Shown in pieces: positions 37,441-50,926 of a stretch of 64,000 bases of DNA (position 1 is its first letter; every line of letters starts with the position of its first letter). Both the position numbers and the translations under genes were made by a program. Source of the DNA: Cenococcum geophilum 1.58. Taxonomy: Eukaryota > Ascomycota > Dothideomycetes > Gloniales > Gloniaceae. The notes under the pieces are model-generated. The model saw only the letters and a list, made by a program, of their open reading frames with translations, was not told the origin of the DNA and searched no databases. The stretch is from positions 372,001 through 436,000 of the forward strand of contig KV748247.1 of the NCBI GenBank assembly GCA_001692895.1. The letters run 5' to 3'.

Positions 37441-40400
37441 AAATAACACTCCCTATAGGTAAGATATAACAGTTCTAAGCACTATATAATAGCGGCGCCG
37501 AAATCAATCTTATATAATATAATTTAGTAAAAGAGTATAAACTTATCCCATTATAAAGGTGGCGGAAACCTATTATAGGCTTCCTAAATAATAATAATAA
37601 ATTCAATTTACCGTCCGACTTAGTCCCCCTAATGGGTCCACATAGACTAATTCCTATGGGAAAAAACCTCCTTATCTAAGAAAAACCCCATTTTTTAGGT
37701 GTACAAAAAACCTCTAGGGGAAACGTAAGAGGTAATACTTCTAGATAGCATCCGTACTACATTAACGAGAGGAAAAACACCGTTAGGTTACTGCTCTAAG
37801 ACTCCGTAGGAGTGTTTAAAATGCCTATCTTACCCCGTCTGCCGCTTAAACCATTTTTGCCACGTCTATATATTGCCTATATAAAGTCATATGCCTATCC
37901 CTAGCTCCTTTTCTAAGTCTCCTATAAATATCTCCTAATAATAACGCTTGCGCTCCGCCCAGGCCTATATACTAAGGTCTCTTATCCATTCCTTTATTAA
38001 AAGGTTTCTACAACGGGGTGTATATAACTTAGTATTGCTTTTACCCTAGGGCCTAAACCTAGGCCCTTACACCTATCCGTGAGGTATAAAAGGACGCTCT
38101 AGATAGGGGGGACTAGTCCCTATAACTAGATACCCAGGTTACTAGGTAATATTAAAATAGGGGGCCTCTGCTACGCTTAGGGCGCGGATTATTTGCGTAT
38201 GTGTATAGTTACTATGTGGTGTATATAGTATTTATAGGAGGAAGGGGGTACGCCGGAGGGATAATTGCTTGTCAATTTAAATAACCGAACGTATACAATA
38301 GACGTAGTAGCTATATTCAAACTTTTTGCTAAGGCTCACCCCCCAGTAAAAAAATTTCACACCACTACCACCACGTCGCTGCGTAGGCGCTGCGCAGCCG
38401 TATACACGTCTCTGCGTTTGCTCTAGTAGTCTATTAATATAATCTAAATAGAATATTAATAGTAGCTGCCAGGTTCCTGGGCTCCACCGCGTGGAGGTAT
38501 AAAGGCCGATTTTATTAAGCCCAGGCTTCCTAAATAAGCATTAGATTAAGCTATATAGTGCCTATAAGCTTATAGTGTTAGTAGCCGACATATATAACCG
38601 CACTAAGGTAGTTAGCCCGTAACCCTTCTAGGCGGCTAACTTTATAGGTTATAATCTTATCCTTAGATACCCTTAGCTTATAGAAGTAGGTTTTAAAATA
38701 CGCTTTAATATAGGAGCTTTTAAATAGTAAAACGATAAAGATTTAGAAGGGCATATATTACTAATAAGCTTAAAGGACACTTTAGAGAATATAGCCCTAG
38801 GTAAAATAGTATACGCTTTATACCTAAAGGAGTATTAGATCTAATCCCTATTTAATAGCAGGATAGGTATAAAGCCTAATATAGGTAATAACCCCTTTAT
38901 AATAAAGACTTTATAGGGAACTACTAGATTAGTTGCGGGGATATTATAGGGAGGCGGCGATCTTAAGGATCTTATAAGATACTTTAACTATTATAGGTTA
39001 CTCTAGCTTAAGTAATATGCGGAGAGTATACTATAGCATCTTAAGCGCTACGTTAAGGATTTCCCTACCCTCTACTAGCTATTATATAAAATAGTATAAT
39101 ATATAGTGGCAACTATATAATAGTAACTACTATAGCGTATAACGCTGCCTATAAGCATTTTAAGGAAGCTCTAAAACCTACCTAATAATAACGCAGATAA
39201 CAAACACAACCCTAATTTGTTAAATATTCTAATAGGCTTAAAGGACTTACTAAGGGTATTTTCGGATAGGAGAGCTAAAGTCCTACTACAGAACTCGGAG
39301 TATAATTATATAATTAATCTAAAAAAAGGCAAATAACCGCTAAACCTTTCTATCTATAACCTCTTGCGTAAAGAGCTTAAGATCCTATATAAGTACCTTA
39401 ATAGGTTACTAGAAAAGGGAAATCTAGCCTAATAAGTCGCTAGTAGGCGTATTAATTCTCTTTATCCTAAAACTAGATAGAACTATGAGGCTATATATAG
39501 ACTATTACGGTCTTAATGTGATTATAATTAAGAACCGTTACCTACTACTACTAATTAGTAAAATGCGAGATTAACTATTTAGGGCGAAGATCTTTACAAA
39601 GCTATATTTATAAGACGCCTACCATAAGCTCTATATTAAAAAAGGGGATAAGTAAAAGACTACTTTTAAGGCCTAATACGGCCACTTTAAGTATCTAGTA
39701 ATGCCTTTTAGGCTAGCTAATACGCTTATAATATTCCAATCTTATATTTATAGAGCTTTAGGGGGACTAGTTAACCGCATATATATTATCTATATAGATA
39801 ATATCTTAACCTACTTTAAAGATAAGGATTAATATAAGTAACACGTCTACGAAGTACTAAAATGTTTAGATAATTAGGGCCTTTCGCTAAGGCGTTAAAG
39901 TATATCTTTAATACTAAGCAGGTTAAGTTCCTGGGTTATATTATAACGCCTATAAATATAGTTATAGACCTAGTACGAGTGTAGATAATTTAGGAGTAGC
40001 CGGAGCTAGAGAGCTATTAGGATATTTAAGTGTTCCTAAGCTTTTCCAATTTCTATAGGCGCTTTATTTATAACTACTTAGACGTTACCTAATACCTATC
40101 TAACTATATTATAAAAGCTTTTTAAAACCTAACCTAAAAAGCAAAAAGCTTAAAGGCGGTAAGGAAGAAAATTAAAAAGGGATTAACTAAATAGTATAAG
40201 CTATAGTTATGGCCTAAAAAGGTTTAGGAGGCCTTTTAAAAACTTTATATAAAGTTTACAGAAGCTTTATTACTGCGGCATTTTAACCTAGATTAGCTAT
40301 TAATAATAATCACTAATATATTAAATTTTGCCCCTATTAGTATCCTACTATAACCTAATAAGCATCTAGACGCTACCCAGCTCTATTAAAGACTAGTAGT

Positions 40401-42640
40401 ATTTTATAGTAGAAAATTCTAAAGACCTAAAGTTAGGTATTATATCTATAATAAGGAACTACTGGCTATAGTTAACTGCTTTAAATAGTAGCGACACTAC
40501 CTTAAGTACGCGAGCTATACCACTTGTATACTCTTAAATTACTATTATTTACGCTACTTTATAACTATAAAGGAGCTTATACTTTAATAAGCTAGATAGG
40601 TAGAGAAGCTTATATAATTTAATTTTAAGATTAAATATAAGCTAGGGGAAAACAACCTTACTAATAAACTGTTACGACGGCTAGACTATACCAAAGGCTT
40701 TAAAACGGGAGAAGGAAGACAGATAATAGATATTTTACTTCCTATATTATAAAATAAGCTCTAGGTATAAGATACTTAAGTACCTACAGCTCTATATACT
40801 AAGTTTTAGTTAGTATAAGCCCTATTAGTTTTTACTAACGTTCTGGCTAGTACCTAGTTTATTACTAATAAGGGTCTAAATATACCTAAATAGGATATCC
40901 CTAATATATTCTTAAACCCTAGTAATATACTATCCCTAATTGTTAAGCTATCCCCTTGAACTAATAGCGAAGCTATAGAGTAATTAGAACTCGAAACCCT
41001 ATAATAACTAAAGGAATTTAACCTTATAGCGGCCTTCCTAACGTACGCGTATTAAAAAGTTATAAAATTTATAGTACTATCTAGTCTTATACTTAGAGTA
41101 GTATAGGACGAAATAGCTTTTACCTAGGAATTATTTAAAAGGTTAATAGATCTTATCTATAAGGTGTAATAAAGGAATACTTCCTATACTATCCTTAATA
41201 TAGAAATAAACTAGAAACGTAATGGAAAGGAAGCTGCTAGGCGCTACTATTAGGAACTAAACCCAATGGGCCTACTATATAGAGGTGGTAAGGTTTAGGT
41301 GCTATAAGAAGTAAATTTACAATAGAAGGTTCTTATAACGAATTATAATAATCCTTTAGGCGGCCACTTTAGTTAAGTAAAAATAGTAAAATTACTTTAG
41401 CGCAAATACTATTAGCTAAGGCTTAATTAGGAAGTAAATGAGTATATTAGCTATTACGAGAGGTGTTAAGTATATAAGATCTATAGGTATAAGCTATAGG
41501 GTTTACTTAAATTAGTTTCCCCCGCTAGTAAGCTATAGCGATATTATACTATAGACTTTATTACAGATCTCCTGCTATTTAAAGATAGCTAAGGACGAAT
41601 ATACGATTTAGTCCTTATACTTATTAATAGGTTTTTAAAGTACGTCTAATACCTTTCTATTAATAAGATGATTAACGTATAAGCGCTTACTAGCCTAATT
41701 AAGGAGAAATACTTTCTTAAAGTAGATTAGCCGCACTCTATTATTACTAATAAGGGCAGCGTCTTTATAAGTTAGTACTAGTCGGATCTATACTTTTATT
41801 TAAAGATAGACCACCGTTATAGTATAGCTTTCTATCTATAAATAGACGGGTAAATGGAACGCCAGAACTAGAAACTAAAGTTTTACCTACGGATGTATTT
41901 AAACTATTAGTAAGACAACTAGTATAAGCTACTTCCGTACATAGAGTACGCTTATAATTTAAAGCAATATATATTGTATAAGTATGCACTAATCTAGATT
42001 GCCTATAGCATTTAACTATTTAGGTTTAATAGTATACCTAATAATTACTAGCTAAGGCCGTATAATTAGTTATAGGATCCTACCGAAAAGTTTAAATATA
42101 TCTACTAGAAAGTATAAGGATACCTCTAGAAATAGAAGGAGTAATAAAAGTATACGAAGCAGAGTCTATAAAATGCCTAAGAGTAGTAAAGACTTTAGTA
42201 TAACCGTAAGCACTAGAATAAGCATTTTAGAGTAAGTAATAAGGTTTTATTACGTTTAACAAATATTAAAACCTATTGACTATTAAAAAAGCTTAATATA
42301 AAATACCTAGGTCCCTTTTAAGTTAAGGAATAAATTAGTAAGCTAGCCTATTGTCTCTAGCTACCCCTATCTATAGCCTATATATATCTACTATTTATAT
42401 AAACCTACTAAAGCTATAGTATAGACCACCACTAGAAAAGAACTTCCGTCTAGGCCTAATTAAACACCTTAAGGTAGTAGGCGAGCGGTATAAGGTTAAA
42501 GCTATATTATATTATAAGTCTGTTAAGAACAAGCTTTAATTTAAAGTTAAATAGCTAGGCTGGCCCGCTAAGGACTCTATATAGGAACTAAAGGAGTACC
42601 TTAATTATTGCGAAGATATTTTAAAAGAATATTAGAACTA
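37441..42640 (+). pseudogene. E pol remnant: protease, RT, RNase H, integrase, chromodomain
   Basis: Protease (LYNSGAEINLI) lies near 37,480-37,515, its Asp already Asn. It is interrupted by the insert at 37,592-38,522 and resumes as IKLYSAYKLIVLVADIYN near 38,545-38,600. RT spans about 39,310-40,080, with KNRYLLLLISKM near 39,532, FKYLVMPF near 39,686 and active site YIDNILTY near 39,790-39,815 (second Asp lost). RNase H is at about 40,250-40,640. Integrase spans about 41,340-42,030 (a YYERC zinc part, TIDFITDLL near 41,554, ITNKGSVF near 41,746, MERQN near 41,856). A chromodomain lies near 42,440-42,640 (YKVKAILYYKS, FKVK.LGWPAKD). Confidence 0.87.
37592..38522. mobile_element. Unidentified 0.93-kb insertion in E protease region
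   Basis: A 15-bp direct repeat, AGGCTTCCTAAATAA, lies at 37,577-37,591 and 38,523-38,537. Removing the insert plus one copy joins the two halves of E's protease. The insert starts with a TAA-type trinucleotide run (to about 37,600) and has several GC-rich, little-mutated blocks. I recognise no coding domain and no terminal inverted repeats. The long duplication suggests a non-LTR retroposon (SINE-like or truncated LINE), but this is inference. Confidence 0.6.
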
Positions 42641-43659
42641 AGGTCTATAATTTACAAATTACAAAAAGCGCTCTAATATTATAGTGTTATCGCAACCTGT
42701 AAAGAAAGCTTGTGGTAGGCTATAAAAGGCCCTAAAGAGTAAATAGGTTAAATTGGATATAGTATAGACAAGCTCCAGAAACTATAGGGATAGGGCTATT
42801 CCCTAAGGCAGGACGGGTCCTTAGTCTTTTTACGTATATAGTATAGAGTTAATAGGGCATTTTACTAGAATTATATTCCTATTTATTAATTTATATTAGG
42901 AATATAGTTCTTAGGGCTTTTAAGCCCTTTCTAAAAGCCTTATAAGGCCTTTCTAAGCACCTAATTAAGGTCCTTAATTGCTACTATATATAAGAACGAA
43001 TCCTAAAAGTCTAAACTATAAATGCCTAATCTAAAAACCACTATACCTTATCCTTAGGGGTAGGGTTAGTATCTATCGGGCTACTAAGTAATAGCTAACA
43101 AGAATGGGATCTAGGCCCTTTAATAGGGGTATAAGTAGGCATAAAAACAGGGGTAGGACGATAAGGTATAGCTAGGGTAGAGGTCCTTAAACGCTTAACA
43201 CTAATATTAGGTCTAAACCAATACTAATAAAGCTCTTATAGCGTAAGCTTATAGTTAATAAAAACACGCTTAAGCCTAAAATAAATAAAGATATTAGCTA
43301 GCTAGTATAGTCCAGAACCACTAAGACCTTACTATAGTAACTATTAGTTACCTATCCACTAGGTATCTAAAGGGTAATATACCTAATAGCGCATTATATT
43401 ATACTCTTTTAAAACTTAACGCGTATACGCAAACTCCTTTCTATAGTAGGCAGCGACCTTCTTCTTATTACCTTTATCTCTTACCCTATCCTTAGTATAC
43501 TAACCTTACTCTTATATTAGGCGTTACTAGCTAGCTTACTAGGAATTATAGGCGGTATAAATAGCTATAGTATAGTCTTAAATTTAATTAAGACGTTTAG
43601 TATTAACGCTAGAATAAGATAAAGCCCGGGAAATATAGTAGTTAAAAACATTAAAGAAT
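42641..43659 (+). other. E 3' untranslated region, first part
   Basis: This AT-rich stretch follows the chromodomain and ends at the solo LTR. A GGTAGGGTTAG-like word occurs near 43,062-43,075. I see no gene or domain in it. Confidence 0.4.
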
Positions 43660-43664
43660 TGTCG

Positions 43665-43924
43665 TGTAAGGGTTATTTTGGCCCTTACTCGGCTGCATCG
43701 CCTAGGGGCTCTCAGGGGTCGCCAAGGCTAGCCTTCGGCTAGCCCTTGGCACCTCCTTATAAGCACCTCAGGCTTGCAGCCTCCTTCCTCCCCCATTGGT
43801 TCGTCTCTGTACTTAGGCTATTACCTACCCTTATTACCATATCGTCCTCTTCTATTGACTCTCTTTGTAACTCATGCTCGGCTTGCCTACTCCCTACTGT
43901 ATACCCTGGCAATACTGCCTTATA
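43665..43924. repeat. Solo LTR (260 bp) inserted in E 3' region
   Basis: It starts TGTAAGGGTTATTTTGGCCC and ends TGCCTTATA, and is flanked by a perfect duplication TGTCG (43,660-43,664 and 43,925-43,929). It is far richer in G+C than the surrounding RIP-altered DNA. It contains GGTTCGTCTCTG near 43,799-43,810, the core of the box also seen in the B and E LTRs, so it likely derives from a related chromovirus. A GCCAAGGCTAGCC...GGCTAGCCCTTGGC hairpin lies near 43,721-43,750. Confidence 0.85.
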
Positions 43925-43929
43925 TGTCG

Positions 43930-45005
43930 CTACTTAGGCCTAGGCTACTAAAGCTTAAAGTTAGTAATAGAAATCTACTAAGAATAGAAAAGCTGACCTT
44001 AACGTAACTACCGCTCTTAGTATATATGAATTAATTATAAGGACTAAAGGTATTAGATTTAACGCAGTGTGTCTTATTATAAGCCTTTAAAATCCTATTA
44101 TTAGATTTCTAGTCTTTCGAAGACGTATAGGCAAAATTATTTAGGTAGAACTAGCACTAGTTGCGAGTTAGTAGAGGTTAGGGTTTTATATATAAAGGTA
44201 AGGCTAGAATACGCTATAGAATTTGCTTAAAGAGTAGTTAGTAGGAGAATGAAGAGGTATATTAAGTTAATAATAAAAAAAGAAGAAAATCTTAATAATA
44301 TATTAAAGATACGCCTAAATTAGATAAAGGTTAATAATGGGTAGTAAGGTGTTAAGGAAAAGGATTAAGCTTAATAAGTAAAGTATCTTTATACTTTACC
44401 GTCCAATACCCTTCTAGTAAATAGCCGCAACCTTGCCAATATAACTCCGTTATAATAGCGCTATTTAAAAGGAAGGAAAAATACGTATAAGTTATTTAAC
44501 TATTACTTCCTTATAAAAACTAACTATATAGCTAGGGGAAGGCAATTAAGACGTTAAATTAAAGACGTATATAGGTTAAATTAAACCTAAAACAATACTA
44601 TAGTATTAAAGAACAACGTTATAGACGTTCTTAACAATCGTATAATAGCTATAATTGCTATCGCGAAATGTCCCTATTTACTAGGTAGTAAAGCTATACC
44701 AAATATACGGCATAGGACTACTAAATTTAAAAGCATATATATTAAATCTTAAAAGATAAGTCTCTTTAACTAATTAATTAATACCTTAACTGCATCTAAT
44801 AGCCTAAGGGCAAATACGGAAGCAATGCGTTAGTAATATAGAGGATTATAAAAAAGAATTATAGACTATATTTTAGTAGTTAAAGACGACGGCAAGATAA
44901 GGCTCTATACGCTAAATCCTATACTAAAAGGTTCTGTAAAACTATACTAAAACACTAAATTACCTATAATACTTATAATTAATTACAGACTAGTATAAAG
45001 GCTTA
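43930..45005 (+). other. E 3' untranslated region, second part
   Basis: AT-rich sequence between the solo LTR and element F. Short open stretches exist on both strands, but I recognise no domain. With the parts on either side it makes E's 3' region about 1.3 kb longer than that of B, so an undetected older insertion is possible. Confidence 0.35.
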
Positions 45006-45010
45006 GAAGT

Positions 45011-45197
45011 TATTAGTTACATAGGGTAACTCACTAATAACAACTACTCGAGTAGGTTATAGTGATATTGGTTAATAAAGCTTATTAATTGGAATGAGGA
45101 AGGGCAAGGAACTTAAGGCTCCTCGCTACGCTAGTGCCGCGGCGACACATAATGGCAACTTGCCATCACGTAACGGCAACTTACCTCATTCCCAATA
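45011..45197 (-). repeat. F 3' LTR (187 bp)
   Basis: On the plus strand it runs from TATTAGTTACAT to ATTCCCAATA. It contains the hairpin ATGGCAACTTGCCAT near 45,153-45,167 and GCCGCGGCGACAC just before it. Confidence 0.92.
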
Positions 45198-45399
45198 CTA
45201 GCAACTCTTCTTTTATAGTTGCTATCTGTATACAAATACTACTTAACTATTATAACAAATATAAATCCTCCTTACTTACTATTGCTATTGTAATATAAGT
45301 CTCGCTGTCCTAAAATTTATTTCTTAGCACGTAGCTCTCTTACTTAGGAGTTATAGGTAGGTATCTTATTCGGAGGGCCGCTAAGGCGCTAGTAGTAAG

Positions 45400-45545
45400 C
45401 GAGCTAATAGCGATTTTCTATCCCGGGGATAGAAAATCCTAATTAGCTAGGTTAAGTCAGGGTTTATAGAATCCCCCCTCCTAAAAAGTCTTGGCAAGAG
45501 AATCTGACTAATTAAATAACTTTAACCGCCGGTTAAAGTTCCTAG
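45400..45545. repeat. Palindrome-bearing module shared by F and B
   Basis: A near-perfect 27-bp palindrome (13-bp arms GATTTTCTATCCC and GGGATAGAAAATC) lies at about 45,413-45,439. About 60 bases further is AATCTGACTAATTA, and then CCGCCGGTTAAAGTTCCT ends at about 45,544. The last two blocks recur in B near 9,900-9,947, and a palindrome of the same type lies in B near 9,834-9,860. Confidence 0.6.
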
Positions 45546-45599
45546 ATATCTTAAGACCTATAACTAAGAAATTTCTAGGGACTCCCTTTTAACCTAACC

Positions 45600-48500
45600 T
45601 TTAACTTATATACGTAGAGTATTCGTGTTAACAAACGTCTTTAGTGCCTTATTTAGGTTTGCCTTTATTATTATATCTACCAGGTTATCTTAGCTATTAA
45701 TCTATTAAATCTTAAAGAGTTCTTAACGCTTGTAGGATTGCTAAAGTGCTATAATATTAATTATAAGGCGCTTTTTCTTTGTAGTACTAAGCTTAACTAA
45801 ATACTTGTAGAGGGAATATAAGTTGGTGTATATAATTATAGAGATAATAGAAAGTTCGAGTTAATCTATAATTATCTTTAGGGTAGTTCCAATTGTAATT
45901 ACTATATTAACTCCGCTAACTATTCTATATATCTCTAATACTAAAATACTTTAGGTAACGCGCTTACTCTTAGTTAAGCTTTAATAGATAAGATTGCCAT
46001 AGATTATAAAGTTATTCTCTCCCGTAAATTCGTTTGCGATAATAATTTTATATCCCAACTAGGAGCTAAAATCTTTATTATTTACGAACGATCTATTAAC
46101 AAATATAAAGAGCTTAGCGGTAGGAAGATTAATAAGCATGTAGAGTAGTCCCTAATTAAGATAGTTTATTTACCAGGAAAGACGTTTATTTAGGGCAAGA
46201 ATATCGTCCTTAGTTAGTTCCTAGGATTAGGTGGTAACGGAGAGATTAAATAAAGCCTTAGGTTAATAGATAGAAGTAATATAAGCTTTATAAGCGCGTT
46301 ACTTTATATATCCTTACTTCGGGGAATTAATATTAATAACATTAATCTTCTTACCTTAACCCTTTTGGCGCAAAGTAATAGAATCCTTATTTAGGGAGAG
46401 GATGCATTTATTAAAAAGTAATAGTGTTATTAAATTAAGCTTTTCCTTTAGCTTTACTATAAGATTTGCCTTTACTAGCTTATCCTCTTTAAGAGCTAAA
46501 AATTGGTCGTCTCCCAAGATAATTGTGTTATTAGTTTATATACTAATAATTCTAAATAGGGTTCCCGTGGTTATAATAAGGAAGCAGAGATTAAATATAA
46601 AAGTAGTTATTAAAAGCTTCTCTTTATGGTGCTTGCTATAGGTAGCCCACTAGTAAGTTCCTGCCTTTACAATTCCATATAATAGCTTAAGCATAACTAT
46701 AATCGTATCTTTAGGATACTAGTGGCGAATTTGCTCCGGAAGGTATGCTAATATTAAGCGCTAAAGGTACGTCTCTAATTAGGTGTAGGCTTAAGTAATA
46801 TCTCGCAAATAAACCGCCATTCTATTCTTTATTAAGGAGGAAGCTAATATAATAATAACTCGCTAACTAGCTTATTAAATTATAGGAGATTATATAAGAA
46901 TTATTTCTTTGCTATTATTGTTGTAACCTTAGATAATAAGCCTTAATTTCTTAAATAGGGCGTTAGTAGCTTTACCCTTAATCTTATTAACTATCCTTAA
47001 CTTAAAGATGCGAACTTTATTAAACTTAGTAGGGTTATACTTTTTAAATTTAAAGACTCCTCTTGTAATAAGGCTATCGATCTCCTACTTATTAGATACT
47101 TAAAATGGAGCTCCTAGAGTTATAATATGACCTTCCTTTTAGAGCTATTTTATAAGTTTAAAGTTAGCCTTCTCCTTAGCTGTTATAAAGGCCATTAACA
47201 GCTCAACTCTATTCTCGATAGCGGCAATAAATTACTCTTTAAAATTAACAAGATGTTAGTAATTTCGTGATCCCTTTAGGCGACCTCTACCTTATCGTGG
47301 TTGCGGTATATCTACTATAATTATATTAAAATCGTAGCTCTCCTCTAGGGTGTTTTTTATAGTATCCTATAAAGGCTCGGAGCTGCTATCCTTATAGTAA
47401 GGCTTAATAACAGTTAAACGGAATTAAGTAGGTCTGTAAGGTATTTAAATAGTATAAGTCTAACTATTAATTATAATAAGTTAATATAGGCCTAACTATC
47501 CTCCCTTTTTATGCTATACGCGTACCTTAGACTGGAGTAGTAGATTAAGTATAGTTAAGGTATTTAGGCCATTTCTTATTCCTAGTGCGTTATTAACCTA
47601 GCGTGTAGCGTAGAGACGTTATACCTCCTTTATTGCCTTATAAATAGCCTTAGCTTATTATATAATAGAGAGAGATAGTAGAGAATTGTTAGTTATTTAA
47701 GGGTGGGCGCTAAAGACCAGTAATATGGGTATGAGTCTATCTGGGCCAGCGGAATCGTTAACGGCTTTAATAGCTATTTGCAAGGTAAGTTCTTTACTAG
47801 CGTCCTCTAGTTCTAAAGAGATAATCTTATATACGCGGTGTAATAACGCGTAATATTACTCTACTTTTCTAATACTATTATATGCCTTAATAGAGACTTC
47901 CTTAACCTTAATTGCCATTACCTTTATCTATTATTAAAACTTTATAAATAAGAAGTTCTTTCCTACGTTATAGACAATTTAATTAGGGGGTCCTAGGTAG
48001 ACATTAATCCAGTATAATTAAAGGGTATCCTATGCGTTCTTAGCTAACATATCCTTTAAGAATTGTGCGGCTTAGAAGGAGGTTAAAAAGTTAATAACTT
48101 AGAGTACTGGCTTACCGCTAAGATATATAACGTTAACGATAATATAGAAGTTAAAGTTATAGTTATCTTTAAGGGTAAACTTAAATTGGCCAGGGGACTT
48201 CTAGTTTATTTGGCAGTAATAGTAATACTTTATAAGATACTTAATTGCCTTAACCTTAACTTTATAGCCTACTCGCTAAAGAACCCTAAGCAATTAATAA
48301 ACGGATAGGTGGCTAAAATAATGGTGTAGTTAACGTAACTCTAACTTAGTTAGGTGGTTTTAAGTAATACTCTTTTCTAGTTAATAAAGGAGCAACTAAG
48401 GGTAACCCTACTTGCGTATAACGGGCACCCAATTATCTCCCTAAATAAGTATATCCTTAAGGTTATTAAGCTTAACGCCTAATTTGTCTATATCTCTAAT

Positions 48501-49170
48501 ACAAAATAAAAACGGGGTGTTCGTAAAAACGACGTAAAAGGTAATGTACCCTAAGGGGGTTTAGACCCTAATTATACTAAAAGAGATCGCAGTACCCTTA
48601 CTAAAACAAATCGTGTATTGGCCTGCTGTTAAATAGTTAATCTAAACAGAGCTATTAAGCTACTAAAGGGCTTAAACTTAAGGTTCTCTTACTATAGATA
48701 CTCCTGCGGCTCTAGTATTTGGTATAATACTATAGAAGACGTTTACCGAGTATCTGTTATTAAAGGAGAATGTAAAACTCTCCCTTGGCTTATTAAAGAT
48801 ATCTAACTTTATAGTAAAATAGAGCGTAGATTAGTTATTAAGAATAGTAACGGTTTATATACCATCTACCTTACTATACTTAGTGAAGTATTGGTTGGGT
48901 GAGTATTCCTTAATTTCTATATCCATAAGGAGCTATTCGGCCTTATTAACCTTACCCTTAAAATCTTCTACGCCTTTATATTAAACTAGGAAGCTTTAAA
49001 AGTAGGCTGTAGTAACCTTACAATTTTTAACGTTTCTTATACTCTGGCGAAACTTATTATATACCTCCTTTCGCTTATTAAAAGAATGCCTAGTTAACTA
49101 ATAATTTAGTTTCTTATAAACGTAGCACTTCTTCTAGCGATTACTTCGAAATAAACCTTTATAATGGCCT
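45600..49170 (-). pseudogene. F pol remnant: knuckle, integrase region, RT, RNase H
   Basis: On the minus strand a knuckle CYVYKKLNY..TRHS (Cys-to-Tyr damaged) lies near 49,100-49,160. RT begins near 47,250 with LITRGVFKF and KLRLII.GYN, continues through LLYGIVKAGTYWWATYSKHH near 46,617-46,690, and has an active site .TNNTIILGDD near 46,513-46,535 in place of the copia QTDDT-type box. RNase H is expected at about 45,600-46,300 and is poorly preserved. Integrase must lie near 47,500-49,000 but I could not place its motifs with confidence. It is dead from many stops. Confidence 0.75.
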
Positions 49171-50510
49171 CCACCTTTACCTTATAGTCATTAATTATAC
49201 CCTCTGCTATATTATCTACCCCGGCCACTATATATTTAATTAATCTAGTTATAATCGTATTAGTTAGGCAGGTTAATTAAAGTAGATTAAAGTTAGGCGT
49301 TAAATTGCTATACTTCTTAAAAGCATAGAGCGGTGCTAATAGAAGATCTTAATTAAGCATACACTCCTTTGTAAGTATTTATAGGATTAAAGAAAGTAAG
49401 GTTATATTCTTTAACACCTCGGTATACGCTAATAACTTAATTACGTAGGCTAAAGTCCTCTTAATATAATTTAGATAAACTACGCTAAATTATTTAAAGT
49501 TAATTAAAGAGCCTTTAAAGATAATTAAGCTAAGGGATACCTGGGTTTATAGTAATAATCCTTAAAAAGGTAGTCTCTCTCTATTCTAACATATACTGCT
49601 ACTTATTCTCTTCTATTTTAAAGTAGTATCTTAACTTATATATTATACGGTTAAAATTATATCCTTTTCCTACTAAATAATTATAATAGAAGGTACTAGC
49701 TTAGCCCTTAAGCATAACGGAATAGGCGTTGTGGTATTAATTAGACTCTATTCCTACCTTTTAGTAATAGTTATAGAAGATACATAGTTTTAAATTAAGA
49801 ACATTATATAATTCCCTGCTAAACTTCTTCTCCTAATTTAAATAGAGCTTTATAAGCTCTATAAGCAATTTTAAACCGCCTCTAATTTAAGATTAAAATA
49901 AAGGAGGTAGGGGTTGCATTATAGGCTATAGTAGGGACGTAGGTCTAGTCAGTAGAGTCCGAAGGTTGTTAAATCGCGAAGTAATAGGATCCTATACCTA
50001 CTCTTATTGAGGTATAGTATCTAACGTTAAGGTTATAGGTTAAATTAGATACAGAGGAGTTAAAGGCAGAGGTAGGTTTATCTTTAGAGGTATATTACTT
50101 AGGTTTTATTATAAGTTAAGCTTCCTTATAGTGCGTAATTAGTGCTTAATCTCTTATAGAGTCTATTCGTGCTTTTCTTTTACGTTAATAACCTACTCCT
50201 AAATATTATCTTTAATAGTACCCCCGTCCTTAGGAACAAATACTCCATTCTCCTAAAGGAAGTTATAGAAGTCCTATATGATATCCTTATTTACGGGGGC
50301 CTATATTTTCTTTATTCATCTAATAAAGTCCTCCTTTATATATTCCTATAGCGCGGTATTATTATATTTACTATCCTTATAATATACTATACGGTGTAAT
50401 AAAAATCCATTTAAATCTTATTCATTAGCGTTTACAAGGTTAATTATGGCTTTATTCCATATCTTTAGGTTAATGTCTTCCTTATACTTCTTTGGGTAGG
50501 TTAACGCCAT
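49171..50510 (-). pseudogene. F gag remnant
   Basis: The ATG on the minus strand at 50,510 begins MALTYPKKYKEDINLKIWNK. A 30-codon stretch is open before the first stop, and the frame then reads through to about 49,200. It precedes the knuckle, as in copia gag. No further domain can be named. Confidence 0.6.
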
Positions 50511-50926
50511 AGTAGGTATAAAATTGACGGGGTGTCGTACGTTAAAGGTAGGTAGGATTTTCGGTTTTATAGGATCTTATAGGTCTGCTGCCAAGAGGTA
50601 GGCAATTTAAGATGTTGTTTAACGCGTTTTAGACGTCGTTTAACGCGTTTTGGACGTTAACTTGGGACCCTAGGTTTAGTAACACTTCTAACCTAAAGTA
50701 CTTAACTAAATCTTCGTAAACGCGGTTGTTCTATATAATAGACGCAACTTGGTATCTCCTAGTATTTAGTAACACTTCTGTTACTAGTTTTTTGCAAGTC
50801 TAAGGTAGCATAGTATTGCCGGGATCCATTCTATATAAGCGTATATGGCACCCCTATACAAGACTATCTCTTCTGTTTAAAAACCTAGCTGCTCTATAGT
50901 TAACTGTATATTTAACTACTAATTAG

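Noticed and set aside
43746-44007. Two overlapping plus-strand frames
   Set aside because: They start inside the GC-rich solo LTR, lack any domain and overlap in different frames.
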